DNA of 5,005 nt from the NCBI GenBank assembly GCA_021200345.1, contig JAJQGR010000311.1, positions 1 through 5,005 on the forward strand, written 5' to 3'. Positions 1 through 5,005 of this stretch are shown one piece after another. The DNA comes from Lachnospiraceae bacterium. Its GTDB lineage: Bacteria > Bacillota > Clostridia > Lachnospirales > Lachnospiraceae. Position numbers and translations under genes: made by a program. The number at the start of each line of letters is the position of its first letter. Within the stretch, counting starts at the first letter, position 1. The notes under the pieces are model-generated. The model searched no databases. It had not been told where the DNA came from and worked only from the letters and a program-made list of their open reading frames with translations.

Positions 1-3
1 GAG

Positions 4-50
4 TAAGTTCCACTTGTACCCCTTCAAAGTGGAAGTTAACTTTTCACTTC
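4..50. repeat. Cluster of three related short half-sites in alternating orientation
   Basis: TTCCACTT (8-15) is the exact reverse complement of AAGTGGAA (27-34), with an 11-base loop; three further outer pairs (4-6 with 36-38) follow one mismatch. A third, degenerate copy, TTTCACTT (42-49), can pair with the middle copy through one G:T. The cluster lies about 40-80 bases upstream of the putative -35 region. It could be a regulator binding site or the 3' end of an upstream unit. There is no immediate U-tract after the perfect stem, so it is not a convincing terminator. Confidence 0.3.
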
Positions 51-89
51 AGTCTGTTTTTTAAAAAATTGTGAAAAAGAAACTAACTC

Positions 90-118
90 TTTCAAGAAAC
101 AGTATTTTGTGTTATGAT
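90..118 (+). promoter_or_regulatory. Probable extended -10 promoter for the FKBP-asnS-NlpC unit
   Basis: A TGTTATGAT sequence at 110-118 fits an extended -10 element (TGn followed by TATGAT, one mismatch to TATAAT). The matching -35 position is poor: tttcaa at 90-95 (17-base spacer) or ttcaag at 91-96 (16-base spacer). Extended -10 promoters tolerate weak -35 boxes. Transcription would start near 125, giving a leader of about 68 bases before the ATG at 193. The surrounding DNA is AT-rich, as expected of a promoter. No better candidate was seen in 1-147. Confidence 0.45.
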
Positions 119-149
119 AGAAAAGTATTGGCGAAAAGACGATAAAAGT

Positions 150-164
150 GGTTTCGCGGGAACC
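150..164 (+). other. Small leader hairpin upstream of the FKBP gene
   Basis: GGTTTC (150-155) can pair with GGAACC (159-164), including one G:U pair, around a three-base GCG loop. It lies in the likely 5' untranslated leader, about 15 bases upstream of the Shine-Dalgarno sequence, which it leaves free. It is short and may have no function, but it argues that 148-192 is leader rather than coding sequence. Confidence 0.2.
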
Positions 165-178
165 TGAAATGATAAATC

Positions 179-187
179 AAAGGAGAG
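179..187 (+). promoter_or_regulatory. Ribosome-binding site fixing the FKBP gene start at 193
   Basis: AAAGGAGAG is a near-consensus Shine-Dalgarno sequence about 5-8 bases upstream of the ATG at 193. The reading frame is open from a GTG at 148, but no comparable site precedes that codon. The protein from 193 begins with Lys-rich residues followed directly by a membrane segment, as expected for an anchored protein. Confidence 0.8.
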
Positions 188-192
188 AGTTT

Positions 193-1437
193 ATGAAAAA
201 GAATAAGAATCTGATCATCGCAATTGCAGCAGCGGTGGTGGTTGTGGCCGTACTGGTGATTTACACGGTTGTAAATAACGGAAACGCTTCCGACAGTACA
301 GACAGTGGGAGCGCCGCCTCCTCAGAGGAGACAGATACCTCCGGGACGGAGAGCACGGATTCTACGGAGGAAGTGACCGTTGACAGCGACAATCCGTCGG
401 CCAGCTCCTCTCTGGTGATCACAGTGACGGACGGGACTGTTACCTCACTGAGCGCTTATCCGGTGGAGGATTATGTAACTTTAGGAGAGTACATCGGGCT
501 GGAGTTTTCTGTGTCTGCCATGGAGGAAGTGGATGAGGATGATGTGACCTCGCTGGCAGAAAGCTATTTCAGCTCCATGGCTGCTGATTACGCGGCGGTG
601 CTGACGATGGGACAGCTGGTGGAGGAAGGAGATACCGCCAATATTGACTATATCGGATATCTGGACGGAGAAGCCTTTGACGGAGGCTCTTACGAGGGGT
701 ATGATCTGGTGATTGGATCGGGCTCTTTTATTGACGGCTTTGAGGAGGGACTGATCGGCGTGGCCGTGGGCGATACCGTTGATCTGAATCTGACATTTCC
801 GTCAGATTATGCAAGCAACCCCAGCCTGGCCGGCAAGGAGGTCGTATTTACTGTCACTGTCAACTATGTGACTCCGGAAATGACGGACGATAATGTGGCG
901 GTGGTGATGGAGGGAGACTACAGCACGGTGGACGAGCTTGAGGAGTTTTGCCGGGCCTATCTGGAGTATGTGGCCGAGTATAACTATCAGTCAGAGCTGG
1001 ATTCCGCGGTGATCGAGGCCGTACTTCCCATCTGTACGGTGACGGAGGTGCCGGATTTCCTTTACAATATGATGTTTGAGAGTCTGACGGCCAGCATTGA
1101 GTCTCAGGCGTCCTCCTATGGACTGGACGGGGATACCTACTGCACTTATTTTGTGGGAATGTCTCTGGATGAGTACGCGCTTTTGATGGCTGACGAGTAT
1201 GTGCCGGAGGTCATGATTTTCCAGGCAATTGCCAATGCCGAGGATTTGAATCCTACGGAAGAGCAGATGGATGAGCAGGTGGAAATCTACATGTCCTATT
1301 ACGGGTATGAGACGGCGGAAGAGGTGTATGAGAACTATATTTCCAGAGATAATATAGAAATGTACCTGATGCAGACATACGTGGCGGACTTCCTGGCGGA
1401 AAACGCAGTGATTACGGAAACAGAAGAGACAGAGTAG
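193..1437 (+). CDS. Membrane-anchored trigger-factor-like FKBP peptidyl-prolyl isomerase
   Basis: This 414-residue protein probably catalyses prolyl cis-trans isomerisation and assists folding outside the cytoplasmic membrane. Residues 1-6 are Lys-rich and are followed by one hydrophobic segment (about 7-27). There is no Cys lipobox, so it is an uncleaved anchor or signal peptide rather than a lipoprotein. Residues about 28-85 form a Ser/Thr/Asp/Glu-rich linker. An FKBP domain of the trigger-factor type lies at about 138-226: GDTANIDYIGYLDG, FDGG, GSGSFIDGFEEGLIG, FPSDY and LAGKEVVFTVTV are its hallmarks. Residues about 227-414 are acidic and probably helical, resembling the trigger-factor C-terminal chaperone region. 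The ribosome-binding domain of true trigger factor (about 110-120 N-terminal residues) is absent and replaced by the anchor. The start at 193 is chosen over GTG 148 from the ribosome-binding site. Gene position and domains suggest a role analogous to PrsA, but that is inference. The FKBP assignment is firm; client proteins are unknown. Confidence 0.9.
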   Translation: MKKNKNLIIAIAAAVVVVAVLVIYTVVNNGNASDSTDSGSAASSEETDTSGTESTDSTEEVTVDSDNPSASSSLVITVTDGTVTSLSAYPVEDYVTLGEYIGLEFSVSAMEEVDEDDVTSLAESYFSSMAADYAAVLTMGQLVEEGDTANIDYIGYLDGEAFDGGSYEGYDLVIGSGSFIDGFEEGLIGVAVGDTVDLNLTFPSDYASNPSLAGKEVVFTVTVNYVTPEMTDDNVAVVMEGDYSTVDELEEFCRAYLEYVAEYNYQSELDSAVIEAVLPICTVTEVPDFLYNMMFESLTASIESQASSYGLDGDTYCTYFVGMSLDEYALLMADEYVPEVMIFQAIANAEDLNPTEEQMDEQVEIYMSYYGYETAEEVYENYISRDNIEMYLMQTYVADFLAENAVITETEETE

Positions 1438-1440
1438 AAC

Positions 1441-1477
1441 AGGCCCTCCGGCAGGCAGACGGCAGGAGAGGTCTTTT
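1441..1477 (+). other. Possible hairpin between the FKBP gene and asnS, perhaps a leaky terminator
   Basis: AGGCC-CTCC (1441-1449) can pair with GGAGAGGTCT (1465-1474) as a nine-base-pair stem with one bulged A at 1469 and one G:U pair, around a 15-base loop. It is followed by only four T residues (1474-1477), the first of which is used in the stem. That is too short a U-tract for an efficient terminator, so partial termination or mRNA processing is more likely than complete separation of the genes. It could also be chance. Confidence 0.25.
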
Positions 1478-1495
1478 GGGGGAAAGAAAAAGCTT

Positions 1496-2887
1496 ATGGA
1501 CATGACAGATATCAGAGCGCTTTATGCGCAGACGGACAGCTATGTGGGCAAAGAGGTGACGGTCGGAGGCTGGATCAGGAGTATCCGGGATTCTAAGACC
1601 TTTGGCTTTATTGTGCTGAATGACGGAACTTTTTTTCAGCCTCTGCAGATTGTGTACAGCGACAGCCTGAGCAATTTTAAGGAGATCAGCGCGCAGAATG
1701 TGGGTGCGGCCCTGATTGCCAGGGGAACCATTGTGGCAACTCCCCAGGCGAAACAGCCGTTTGAAATGCAGGCGCAGGAAGTGACCGTGGAGGGAGCGTC
1801 CGCGCCGGATTATCCGCTGCAGAAGAAGCGTCACAGCTTTGAATATCTGCGGACGATCTCTCATCTGCGCCCCAGAACCAATACCTTCGAGGCGGTATTC
1901 AGGGTGCGTTCCCTGATCGCCTATGCGATTCACACCTTTTTCCAGGAGCGGAATTTTGTGTATGTACACACGCCCATTATTACCGGAAGCGACTGTGAGG
2001 GTGCGGGCGAGATGTTCCAGGTAACCACGCTGGATTTAAATCATCTGCCCCAAAACGCGGATGGTACGGTTGATTACAGTAAGGACTTTTTTAATAAGCC
2101 CACCAATCTGACGGTCAGCGGACAGCTGAATGTAGAAACCTATGCCATGGCTTTCAAAAACGTATACACTTTCGGTCCTACGTTCCGGGCGGAAAACTCC
2201 AATACCACCCGCCATGCGGCGGAATTCTGGATGATTGAGCCGGAGATTGCCTTTGCGGACCTGAACGACGACATGAGGCTGGCGGAGGATATGCTGAAGT
2301 TTATCATTCGTTATGTGCTGGAAAAGGCGCCTGAGGAGATGGCCTTTTTCAATCAGTTTGTGGACAAGGGCCTGATTGACCGCCTGACCCATGTGCTGAA
2401 TTCAGAATTTGGGCATGTGACCTATACGGAGGCTATTGAACTGCTGGAAAAGCATAATGATAAATTTGACTATAAGGTTTCCTGGGGCTGTGATCTGCAG
2501 ACGGAGCACGAGAGATATCTGACAGAGGAAATCTTTAAACGTCCTGTGTTCGTCACCGATTATCCGAAGGAAATCAAGGCTTTCTATATGAAGCTCAATG
2601 AGGACGGAAAAACGGTGGCTGCCATGGACTGCCTGGTGCCTGCCATTGGTGAGATCATTGGAGGCTCCCAGAGAGAGGACCGGCTGGACGTTCTGGAAGC
2701 CAGAATGGAAGAGCTGGGATTGAAGAAAGAGGACTACGATTTTTATCTGGATCTGAGGAAATACGGCTCTGCCCGTCATGCGGGCTTTGGGCTGGGGTTT
2801 GAGCGCTGTGTCATGTATCTGACCGGCATGGGAAATATCAGGGATGTACTGCCGTTCCCGAGGACGGTGAATAACTGCGAACTATAA
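1496..2887 (+). CDS. asnS: Asparaginyl-tRNA synthetase (AsnRS, class IIb)
   Basis: This cytoplasmic enzyme charges tRNA-Asn with asparagine using ATP. Its 463 residues match the usual bacterial AsnRS length. Residues about 20-100 form the OB-fold anticodon-binding domain, beginning VTVGGWIRSIRDSKTFGF. The class II catalytic core follows: motif 1 around 135-165 with the HTPIITGSDCEGAGEMFQVT stretch after it, motif 2 at 226-250 (FGPTFRAENSNTTRH, then EFWMIEPE), and motif 3 at about 428-457 (GFGLGFERCVMYLTG to PFPRT). RAENSNT with EFWMIEPE is typical of AsnRS and separates it from AspRS. The start at 1496 has GGGGGA at 1478-1483, about 12 bases away, which is somewhat long; ATG 1502 is an in-frame alternative costing two residues. 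It lies 58 bases after the FKBP gene and 31 bases before the NlpC/P60 gene. No T-box leader was recognised, so control by tRNA-Asn charging is not supported here. The gene is intact. Confidence 0.98.
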   Translation: MDMTDIRALYAQTDSYVGKEVTVGGWIRSIRDSKTFGFIVLNDGTFFQPLQIVYSDSLSNFKEISAQNVGAALIARGTIVATPQAKQPFEMQAQEVTVEGASAPDYPLQKKRHSFEYLRTISHLRPRTNTFEAVFRVRSLIAYAIHTFFQERNFVYVHTPIITGSDCEGAGEMFQVTTLDLNHLPQNADGTVDYSKDFFNKPTNLTVSGQLNVETYAMAFKNVYTFGPTFRAENSNTTRHAAEFWMIEPEIAFADLNDDMRLAEDMLKFIIRYVLEKAPEEMAFFNQFVDKGLIDRLTHVLNSEFGHVTYTEAIELLEKHNDKFDYKVSWGCDLQTEHERYLTEEIFKRPVFVTDYPKEIKAFYMKLNEDGKTVAAMDCLVPAIGEIIGGSQREDRLDVLEARMEELGLKKEDYDFYLDLRKYGSARHAGFGLGFERCVMYLTGMGNIRDVLPFPRTVNNCEL

Positions 2888-2902
2888 TGTGATTATCCAA
2901 AA

Positions 2903-2914
2903 AAGGATCAGGGG
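2903..2914 (+). promoter_or_regulatory. Ribosome-binding site fixing the NlpC/P60 gene start at 2919
   Basis: AAGGA (2903-2907) lies 11 bases, and AGGGG (2910-2914) four bases, upstream of the ATG at 2919. Either or both could pair with 16S rRNA. The frame is also open from a GTG at 2889, overlapping these sites, but starting there would place ten extra charged residues before an otherwise standard signal peptide and has no upstream Shine-Dalgarno of its own. Confidence 0.6.
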
Positions 2915-2918
2915 TAAG

Positions 2919-4169
2919 ATGAAGCTACACAGGAAAGTAACCGCGCTGGTGCTGGCCGGAGCGATACTCTTCACACAGATTGGGGTGTACGCGCAGGACA
3001 TACAGTCATTGCAGGAAGAAAACGAGGAGCTGCAGCAGCATATTGCGGAGGAGCAGAGTGTCATTGATGAGAATGAGGCTCAGAAGCTGGAACTGGAGAT
3101 GGAGATCGACGACCAGAAATCTGAGATGATCAACATCATGAAAGACATCGCGGATACAGAGCAGGCAATTGCGGATAAGGAATCGGAGATTGCGGCTAAA
3201 GAGGACGAGATCACTGCCAAAGAGGCGGAGATTGCGGCGGCGCAGGAGGAGTATGACGCGGCCTGTGTCCGGAGAGATGACCAGTATGAGGCCATGAAGA
3301 TTCACATACAGTATATGTATGAGAATGGAGATGAAAATTATTTGATTCTGCTTCTGGAATCGGAGGATATGAGTCAGCTTTTAAACCGGGCGGAGTATAT
3401 TGAAAGTCTGTATTCTTATGATTCCCAGGTGCTGGCGGAGTATGAAGCTACGATGGAGGAAATCGCGCTGCTTCAGGCCAGTCTGGAGGAACAGAACGCT
3501 GATCTGGAGGGCCAGCAGTCGGATCTGGAGAGCCAGGAGACCTCTCTTCTGAGCTCGAAAGCGGAGTTGGAGGAACAGGAGGCATATCTGGATCAGGTGA
3601 TCGCCAGCCTTGAGACGAAAGTGGATAATTTTGAAGCGATCCTGACAGATGCCCAGAACCGGGTCAGCTCCTATAAATCGCAGATTGCCAGTAATAACAG
3701 TAAGATTACGGAATTAGAGGAAGCTGCTGCTGCCGCGGCTGCAGCGGCGGCTGCCGCACAGAACAGCTCTTCCGGCAGCACATCCTCCGGGACAGGTGAA
3801 ACCGCTTCCGGCGGGTCCGCCACAGCCCAGGCCATTGCCAATTATGCCCTGCAGTTTGTGGGAAATCCTTATGTCTGGGGCGGAACCTCTCTGACCAATG
3901 GCTGTGACTGCTCCGGCTTTGTAATGTCGGTGTATTCTTATTTTGGGTATTCCCTGCCTCATTCCTCTTACAGTCTGCGGAGCGTGGGTACGGGTGTCAG
4001 CCTCAGTGAGGCCCAGCCCGGCGACATTGTCTGTTACAGCGGCCATGTGGCCATCTACATAGGCAATGGGCGCATTGTCCATGCCAAAAGCTCCAGCACG
4101 GGGATTGTGACGGACAATGTGTATTATGGTTCCAGCACGGTTGTGCTGGCTGTGCGAAGAGTGATCTGA
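2919..4169 (+). CDS. Secreted coiled-coil NlpC/P60 peptidoglycan endopeptidase
   Basis: This 416-residue protein is probably a cell-wall hydrolase that cuts peptide stems of peptidoglycan. Residues 1-25 are a signal peptide (MKLHRK, a hydrophobic core, then VYA before Gln-Asp), with likely cleavage after Ala25. Residues about 27-265 are heptad-rich coiled coil, including three successive units like IAAKEDE, ITAKEAE and IAAAQEE. Twelve consecutive Ala follow at 269-280, then a Ser/Gly/Thr linker to about 303. The C-terminal NlpC/P60 domain (about 305-416) has the DCSGF catalytic Cys331, His376 in GHVAIYIG and His388 in IVHAKS, the expected Cys-His-His arrangement, so it should be active. The layout resembles PcsB and CwlO, whose coiled coils couple the hydrolase to the FtsEX membrane complex; such coupling here is inference, since no ftsEX gene is visible. 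It follows asnS by 31 bases and probably shares its transcript. Gene symbol withheld because several paralogues share this layout. Confidence 0.93.
   Translation: MKLHRKVTALVLAGAILFTQIGVYAQDIQSLQEENEELQQHIAEEQSVIDENEAQKLELEMEIDDQKSEMINIMKDIADTEQAIADKESEIAAKEDEITAKEAEIAAAQEEYDAACVRRDDQYEAMKIHIQYMYENGDENYLILLLESEDMSQLLNRAEYIESLYSYDSQVLAEYEATMEEIALLQASLEEQNADLEGQQSDLESQETSLLSSKAELEEQEAYLDQVIASLETKVDNFEAILTDAQNRVSSYKSQIASNNSKITELEEAAAAAAAAAAAAQNSSSGSTSSGTGETASGGSATAQAIANYALQFVGNPYVWGGTSLTNGCDCSGFVMSVYSYFGYSLPHSSYSLRSVGTGVSLSEAQPGDIVCYSGHVAIYIGNGRIVHAKSSSTGIVTDNVYYGSSTVVLAVRRVI
3178..3240 (+). repeat. Tandem heptad-coding repeats in the coiled coil
   Basis: About three diverged 21-base units encode successive heptads of the form I-A/T-A-K/A-E/Q-x-E. 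Examples are gagattgcggctaaagag and gagatcactgccaaagag. Codons differ between units, so the repeat is kept at protein level and fits ordinary coiled-coil growth by in-frame duplication. Confidence 0.55.
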
Positions 4170-4171
4170 GA

Positions 4172-4589
4172 ATGAATAAATCCTATTTACAAAAAGCGAT
4201 CAACGTGGCATGGCCGGCAGTGGTGGAATCGTTCTTTGTGGCATTGGTGGGACTGATTGACTCTTTTATGGTCAGTCGTGTGGGAGCCTACGCGGTGGCC
4301 GCGGTAGGGCTGACGACGCAGCCTAAATTTATCGGGCTGGCGGTTTTTATTGCCATCAATACATCTGTCTACAGGAAGCCTGAGGGGCGCCGGCGATGTG
4401 CGGTTTACCACGATTGCATCCACCATCAGTGTGACGCTCATACGACCGTCGGTGTCATATTTTCTGGCTTATCCGTTGGGGCTGGGCATCGGCGGCATCT
4501 GGCTGGGAGTTCTGGCTGATCAGGCCACCCGCCTGACTTTTGCCGGGCTGCGCTTCCGATCCGGAAAGTGGATGACAAAAAAGATCTGA
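4172..4589 (+). pseudogene. MATE-family multidrug efflux transporter, internally deleted and frameshifted
   Basis: Only the two ends of a MATE (Na+ or H+ driven multidrug antiporter) gene remain. The 5' part (4172 to about 4360) encodes a normal-looking N-terminus with WPAVVESFFVALVGLIDSFM and AVAAVGLTTQPKFIGLAVF, covering about the first two membrane segments. From about 4374 the homology resumes in a different frame with GSLRGAGDVRFTTIAST, then RPSVSYFLAYPLGLGIGGIW and LADQATRL, the last two segments, ending at the TGA of 4587-4589. MATE proteins are usually about 450 residues; about 135 are represented here, so roughly 300 residues of the middle are missing (estimate from family length). 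The join lies at about 4360-4374. Reading on in the 5' frame gives an unrelated basic tail to a stop at 4517-4519. The ATG is two bases after the upstream stop, with only a weak AGAG-like ribosome site. It cannot form a working transporter. An assembly error is the main alternative. Confidence 0.85.
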
Positions 4590-4610
4590 AAAGAAAAGGG
4601 TGAATACGGC

Positions 4611-4655
4611 AAGTCAGCTGTTACGCGTGAAAACACGAAGCAGCTGACTTTTTTA
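4611..4655 (+). terminator. Strong intrinsic terminator closing the upstream unit
   Basis: AAGTCAGCTG (4611-4620) pairs perfectly with CAGCTGACTT (4641-4650). Inside, CGTG (4626-4629) pairs with CACG (4634-4637) around an AAAA loop, with a small asymmetric internal loop between the stems. The 3' arm runs directly into a T-tract (4649-4654). It begins 22 bases after the transporter stop codon and should end transcription from the FKBP-asnS-NlpC side before the repressor promoter. The A-rich sequence before the left arm (4590-4597) is interrupted by GGG, so two-way function is doubtful. Confidence 0.92.
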
Positions 4656-4713
4656 TTTTGGGCTCAGGGGTTCATCTGAGAATCATTTTTAATAGAAAAT
4701 AATGAAAAATGGG

Positions 4714-4742
4714 TTGACATGCAGGTCTAAAAGTTATAGACT
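4714..4742 (+). promoter_or_regulatory. Promoter of the BlaI-family repressor gene
   Basis: A perfect TTGACA -35 box lies at 4714-4719, in AT-rich DNA. Two -10 candidates overlap: TAGACT at 4737-4742 with a 17-base spacer, and TATAGA at 4735-4740 with a 15-base spacer. Either leads to a start near 4747-4749 and a leader of about 35 bases. The -10 region and start site lie inside the inverted-repeat array at 4724-4762, so a bound repressor would block RNA polymerase directly. Confidence 0.75.
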
Positions 4743-4762
4743 AGGTCTATAAAAAATAGACC
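4724..4762. promoter_or_regulatory. Four-half-site operator array, probable BlaI-family operator
   Basis: GTCTA/TAGAC half-sites occur at 4725-4729, 4737-4741, 4745-4749 and 4757-4761. They form two tandem 20-base units (4724-4743 and 4744-4763, 15 of 20 bases identical), each an inverted repeat with a seven-base gap. The central two half-sites also make an eight-base-arm palindrome, TTATAGAC-TAG-GTCTATAA (4734-4752). The whole array is symmetric about 4743. Repressors of the BlaI/MecI/CopY family bind dyad operators over their own promoters, and such a gene begins just downstream, so self-repression is the simplest reading. The pairing of repressor and site is inferred. Confidence 0.75.
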
Positions 4763-4782
4763 AGGAAAGAATGAGGTACCCT

Positions 4783-5005
4783 ATGGTAGTTTATCAAATG
4801 ACGGATGCGGAGAAGCAGCTGGCGGACATTATCTGGGAGAATGAGCCGTTGGGCAGCGGGCAGCTGGTGACACTGGCATTACAGCGCATGAACTGGAAAA
4901 AGTCTACCACCTATACGGTGTTAAAAAAACTGTGCGAAAATGATATTTTTCAAAACCAGGGCAGTATCGTCAGCAGTAAAATCAGCGCGGATGAATACGC
5001 AAGGC
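4783..5005 (+). CDS. BlaI/MecI/CopY-family transcriptional repressor, 3' end beyond the window
   Basis: The 74 visible codons encode the N-terminal winged-helix DNA-binding domain of a penicillinase-repressor-type regulator; family members are usually about 120-130 residues, so about 50 residues, including the dimerisation region, lie beyond base 5005. Typical family features are MTDAEKQLADIIWEN (helix 1 with the conserved Trp18), then SGQLVTLALQ, NWKKSTTYTVLKKLCEN (the recognition-helix segment) and the wing leading to ISADEYAR. GAGG at 4773-4776, six bases before ATG 4783, supports this start; ATG 4771 is in frame, with AGGA four bases before it, and would add four residues. In known systems such repressors control beta-lactamase, mecA or copper-ATPase genes and are inactivated by a BlaR1/MecR1 protease or by metal. 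No partner gene is visible, so the signal is unknown. It is a separate unit from the genes upstream of the terminator. Confidence 0.9.
   Translation, partial: MVVYQMTDAEKQLADIIWENEPLGSGQLVTLALQRMNWKKSTTYTVLKKLCENDIFQNQGSIVSSKISADEYAR

Noticed and set aside
150..164. T-box-like GG-ACC-CGCG resemblance in the leader
   Set aside because: The resemblance is partial, is only on the minus strand, and lacks the specifier and antiterminator arrangement of a T-box.
148..192. GTG start at 148 giving a 429-residue FKBP protein
   Set aside because: No ribosome-binding site, the added residues are hydrophilic and charged before the anchor, and a near-consensus site serves ATG 193.
991..2779. Long antisense open frames opposite the FKBP gene and asnS (991-1503, 1412-1969, 2036-2392, 2402-2779)
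   Set aside because: They lie wholly or almost wholly opposite well-supported genes, are rich in His, Arg and Leu as expected of the reverse strand of Firmicute coding DNA, and show no recognisable family motifs.
2884..2910. Small inverted repeats (ATAAT-GTG-ATTAT and ATCC-A6-GGAT) in the gap before the NlpC/P60 gene
   Set aside because: Stems of four to five mostly A:T pairs are expected by chance in this AT-rich gap and no U-tract follows.
2882..4082. Antisense open frames opposite the NlpC/P60 gene (2882-3064, 3006-3305, 3080-3295, 3714-4082)
   Set aside because: The low-complexity Leu/Ser-rich translations mirror the Glu/Gln-rich coiled coil, and the last mirrors the Ala/Ser/Gly linker and catalytic domain. 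No independent coding evidence.
4361..4519. Basic C-terminal tail read through after the MATE N-terminal fragment, and the antisense frame 4187-4441
   Set aside because: The tail is the true MATE C-terminal sequence read in the wrong frame, and the antisense frame lies opposite it. Neither resembles a protein family.
4663..4690. Second terminator: CTCAG/CTGAG stem (4663-4667, 4676-4680) before a T-run
   Set aside because: Only five pairs with an eight-base loop, and the T-run begins several bases after the stem. The strong terminator just upstream makes it unnecessary.

Overview
The window looks like a gut-type Clostridia chromosome, most likely Lachnospiraceae. That is an inference from GGAG-type ribosome-binding sites, roughly balanced base composition in genes with AT-rich intergenic DNA, and the kinds of protein present. 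No phage, insertion sequence, CRISPR array, rRNA or tRNA was seen.

Layout, all genes on the + strand. Bases 1-192 are a leader with a probable extended -10 promoter and a cluster of related short inverted half-sites. Next comes a membrane-anchored, trigger-factor-like FKBP prolyl isomerase (193-1437), then asparaginyl-tRNA synthetase asnS (1496-2887), then a secreted coiled-coil NlpC/P60 peptidoglycan hydrolase (2919-4169). Two bases after that stop begins a MATE-family transporter reduced to its two ends, with the middle missing and the reading frame broken (4172-4589). A strong intrinsic terminator (4611-4655) closes this group. The short gaps and single strong terminator suggest one transcription unit, perhaps with a weak hairpin ahead of asnS.

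After the terminator a new unit starts. A TTGACA promoter is overlaid by a 39-base array of four GTCTA/TAGAC half-sites, followed by the N-terminal part of a BlaI/MecI/CopY-family winged-helix repressor that runs off the window at 5005. The array is most simply read as the repressor's own operator.

Two of the first three products act outside the cytoplasmic membrane: a foldase and a wall hydrolase. AsnRS is housekeeping translation. The most notable points are the operator architecture at 4724-4762, the internally deleted MATE gene, and the trigger-factor-like foldase that has a membrane anchor where the ribosome-binding domain would be. I found no clear evidence of a wholly new system.
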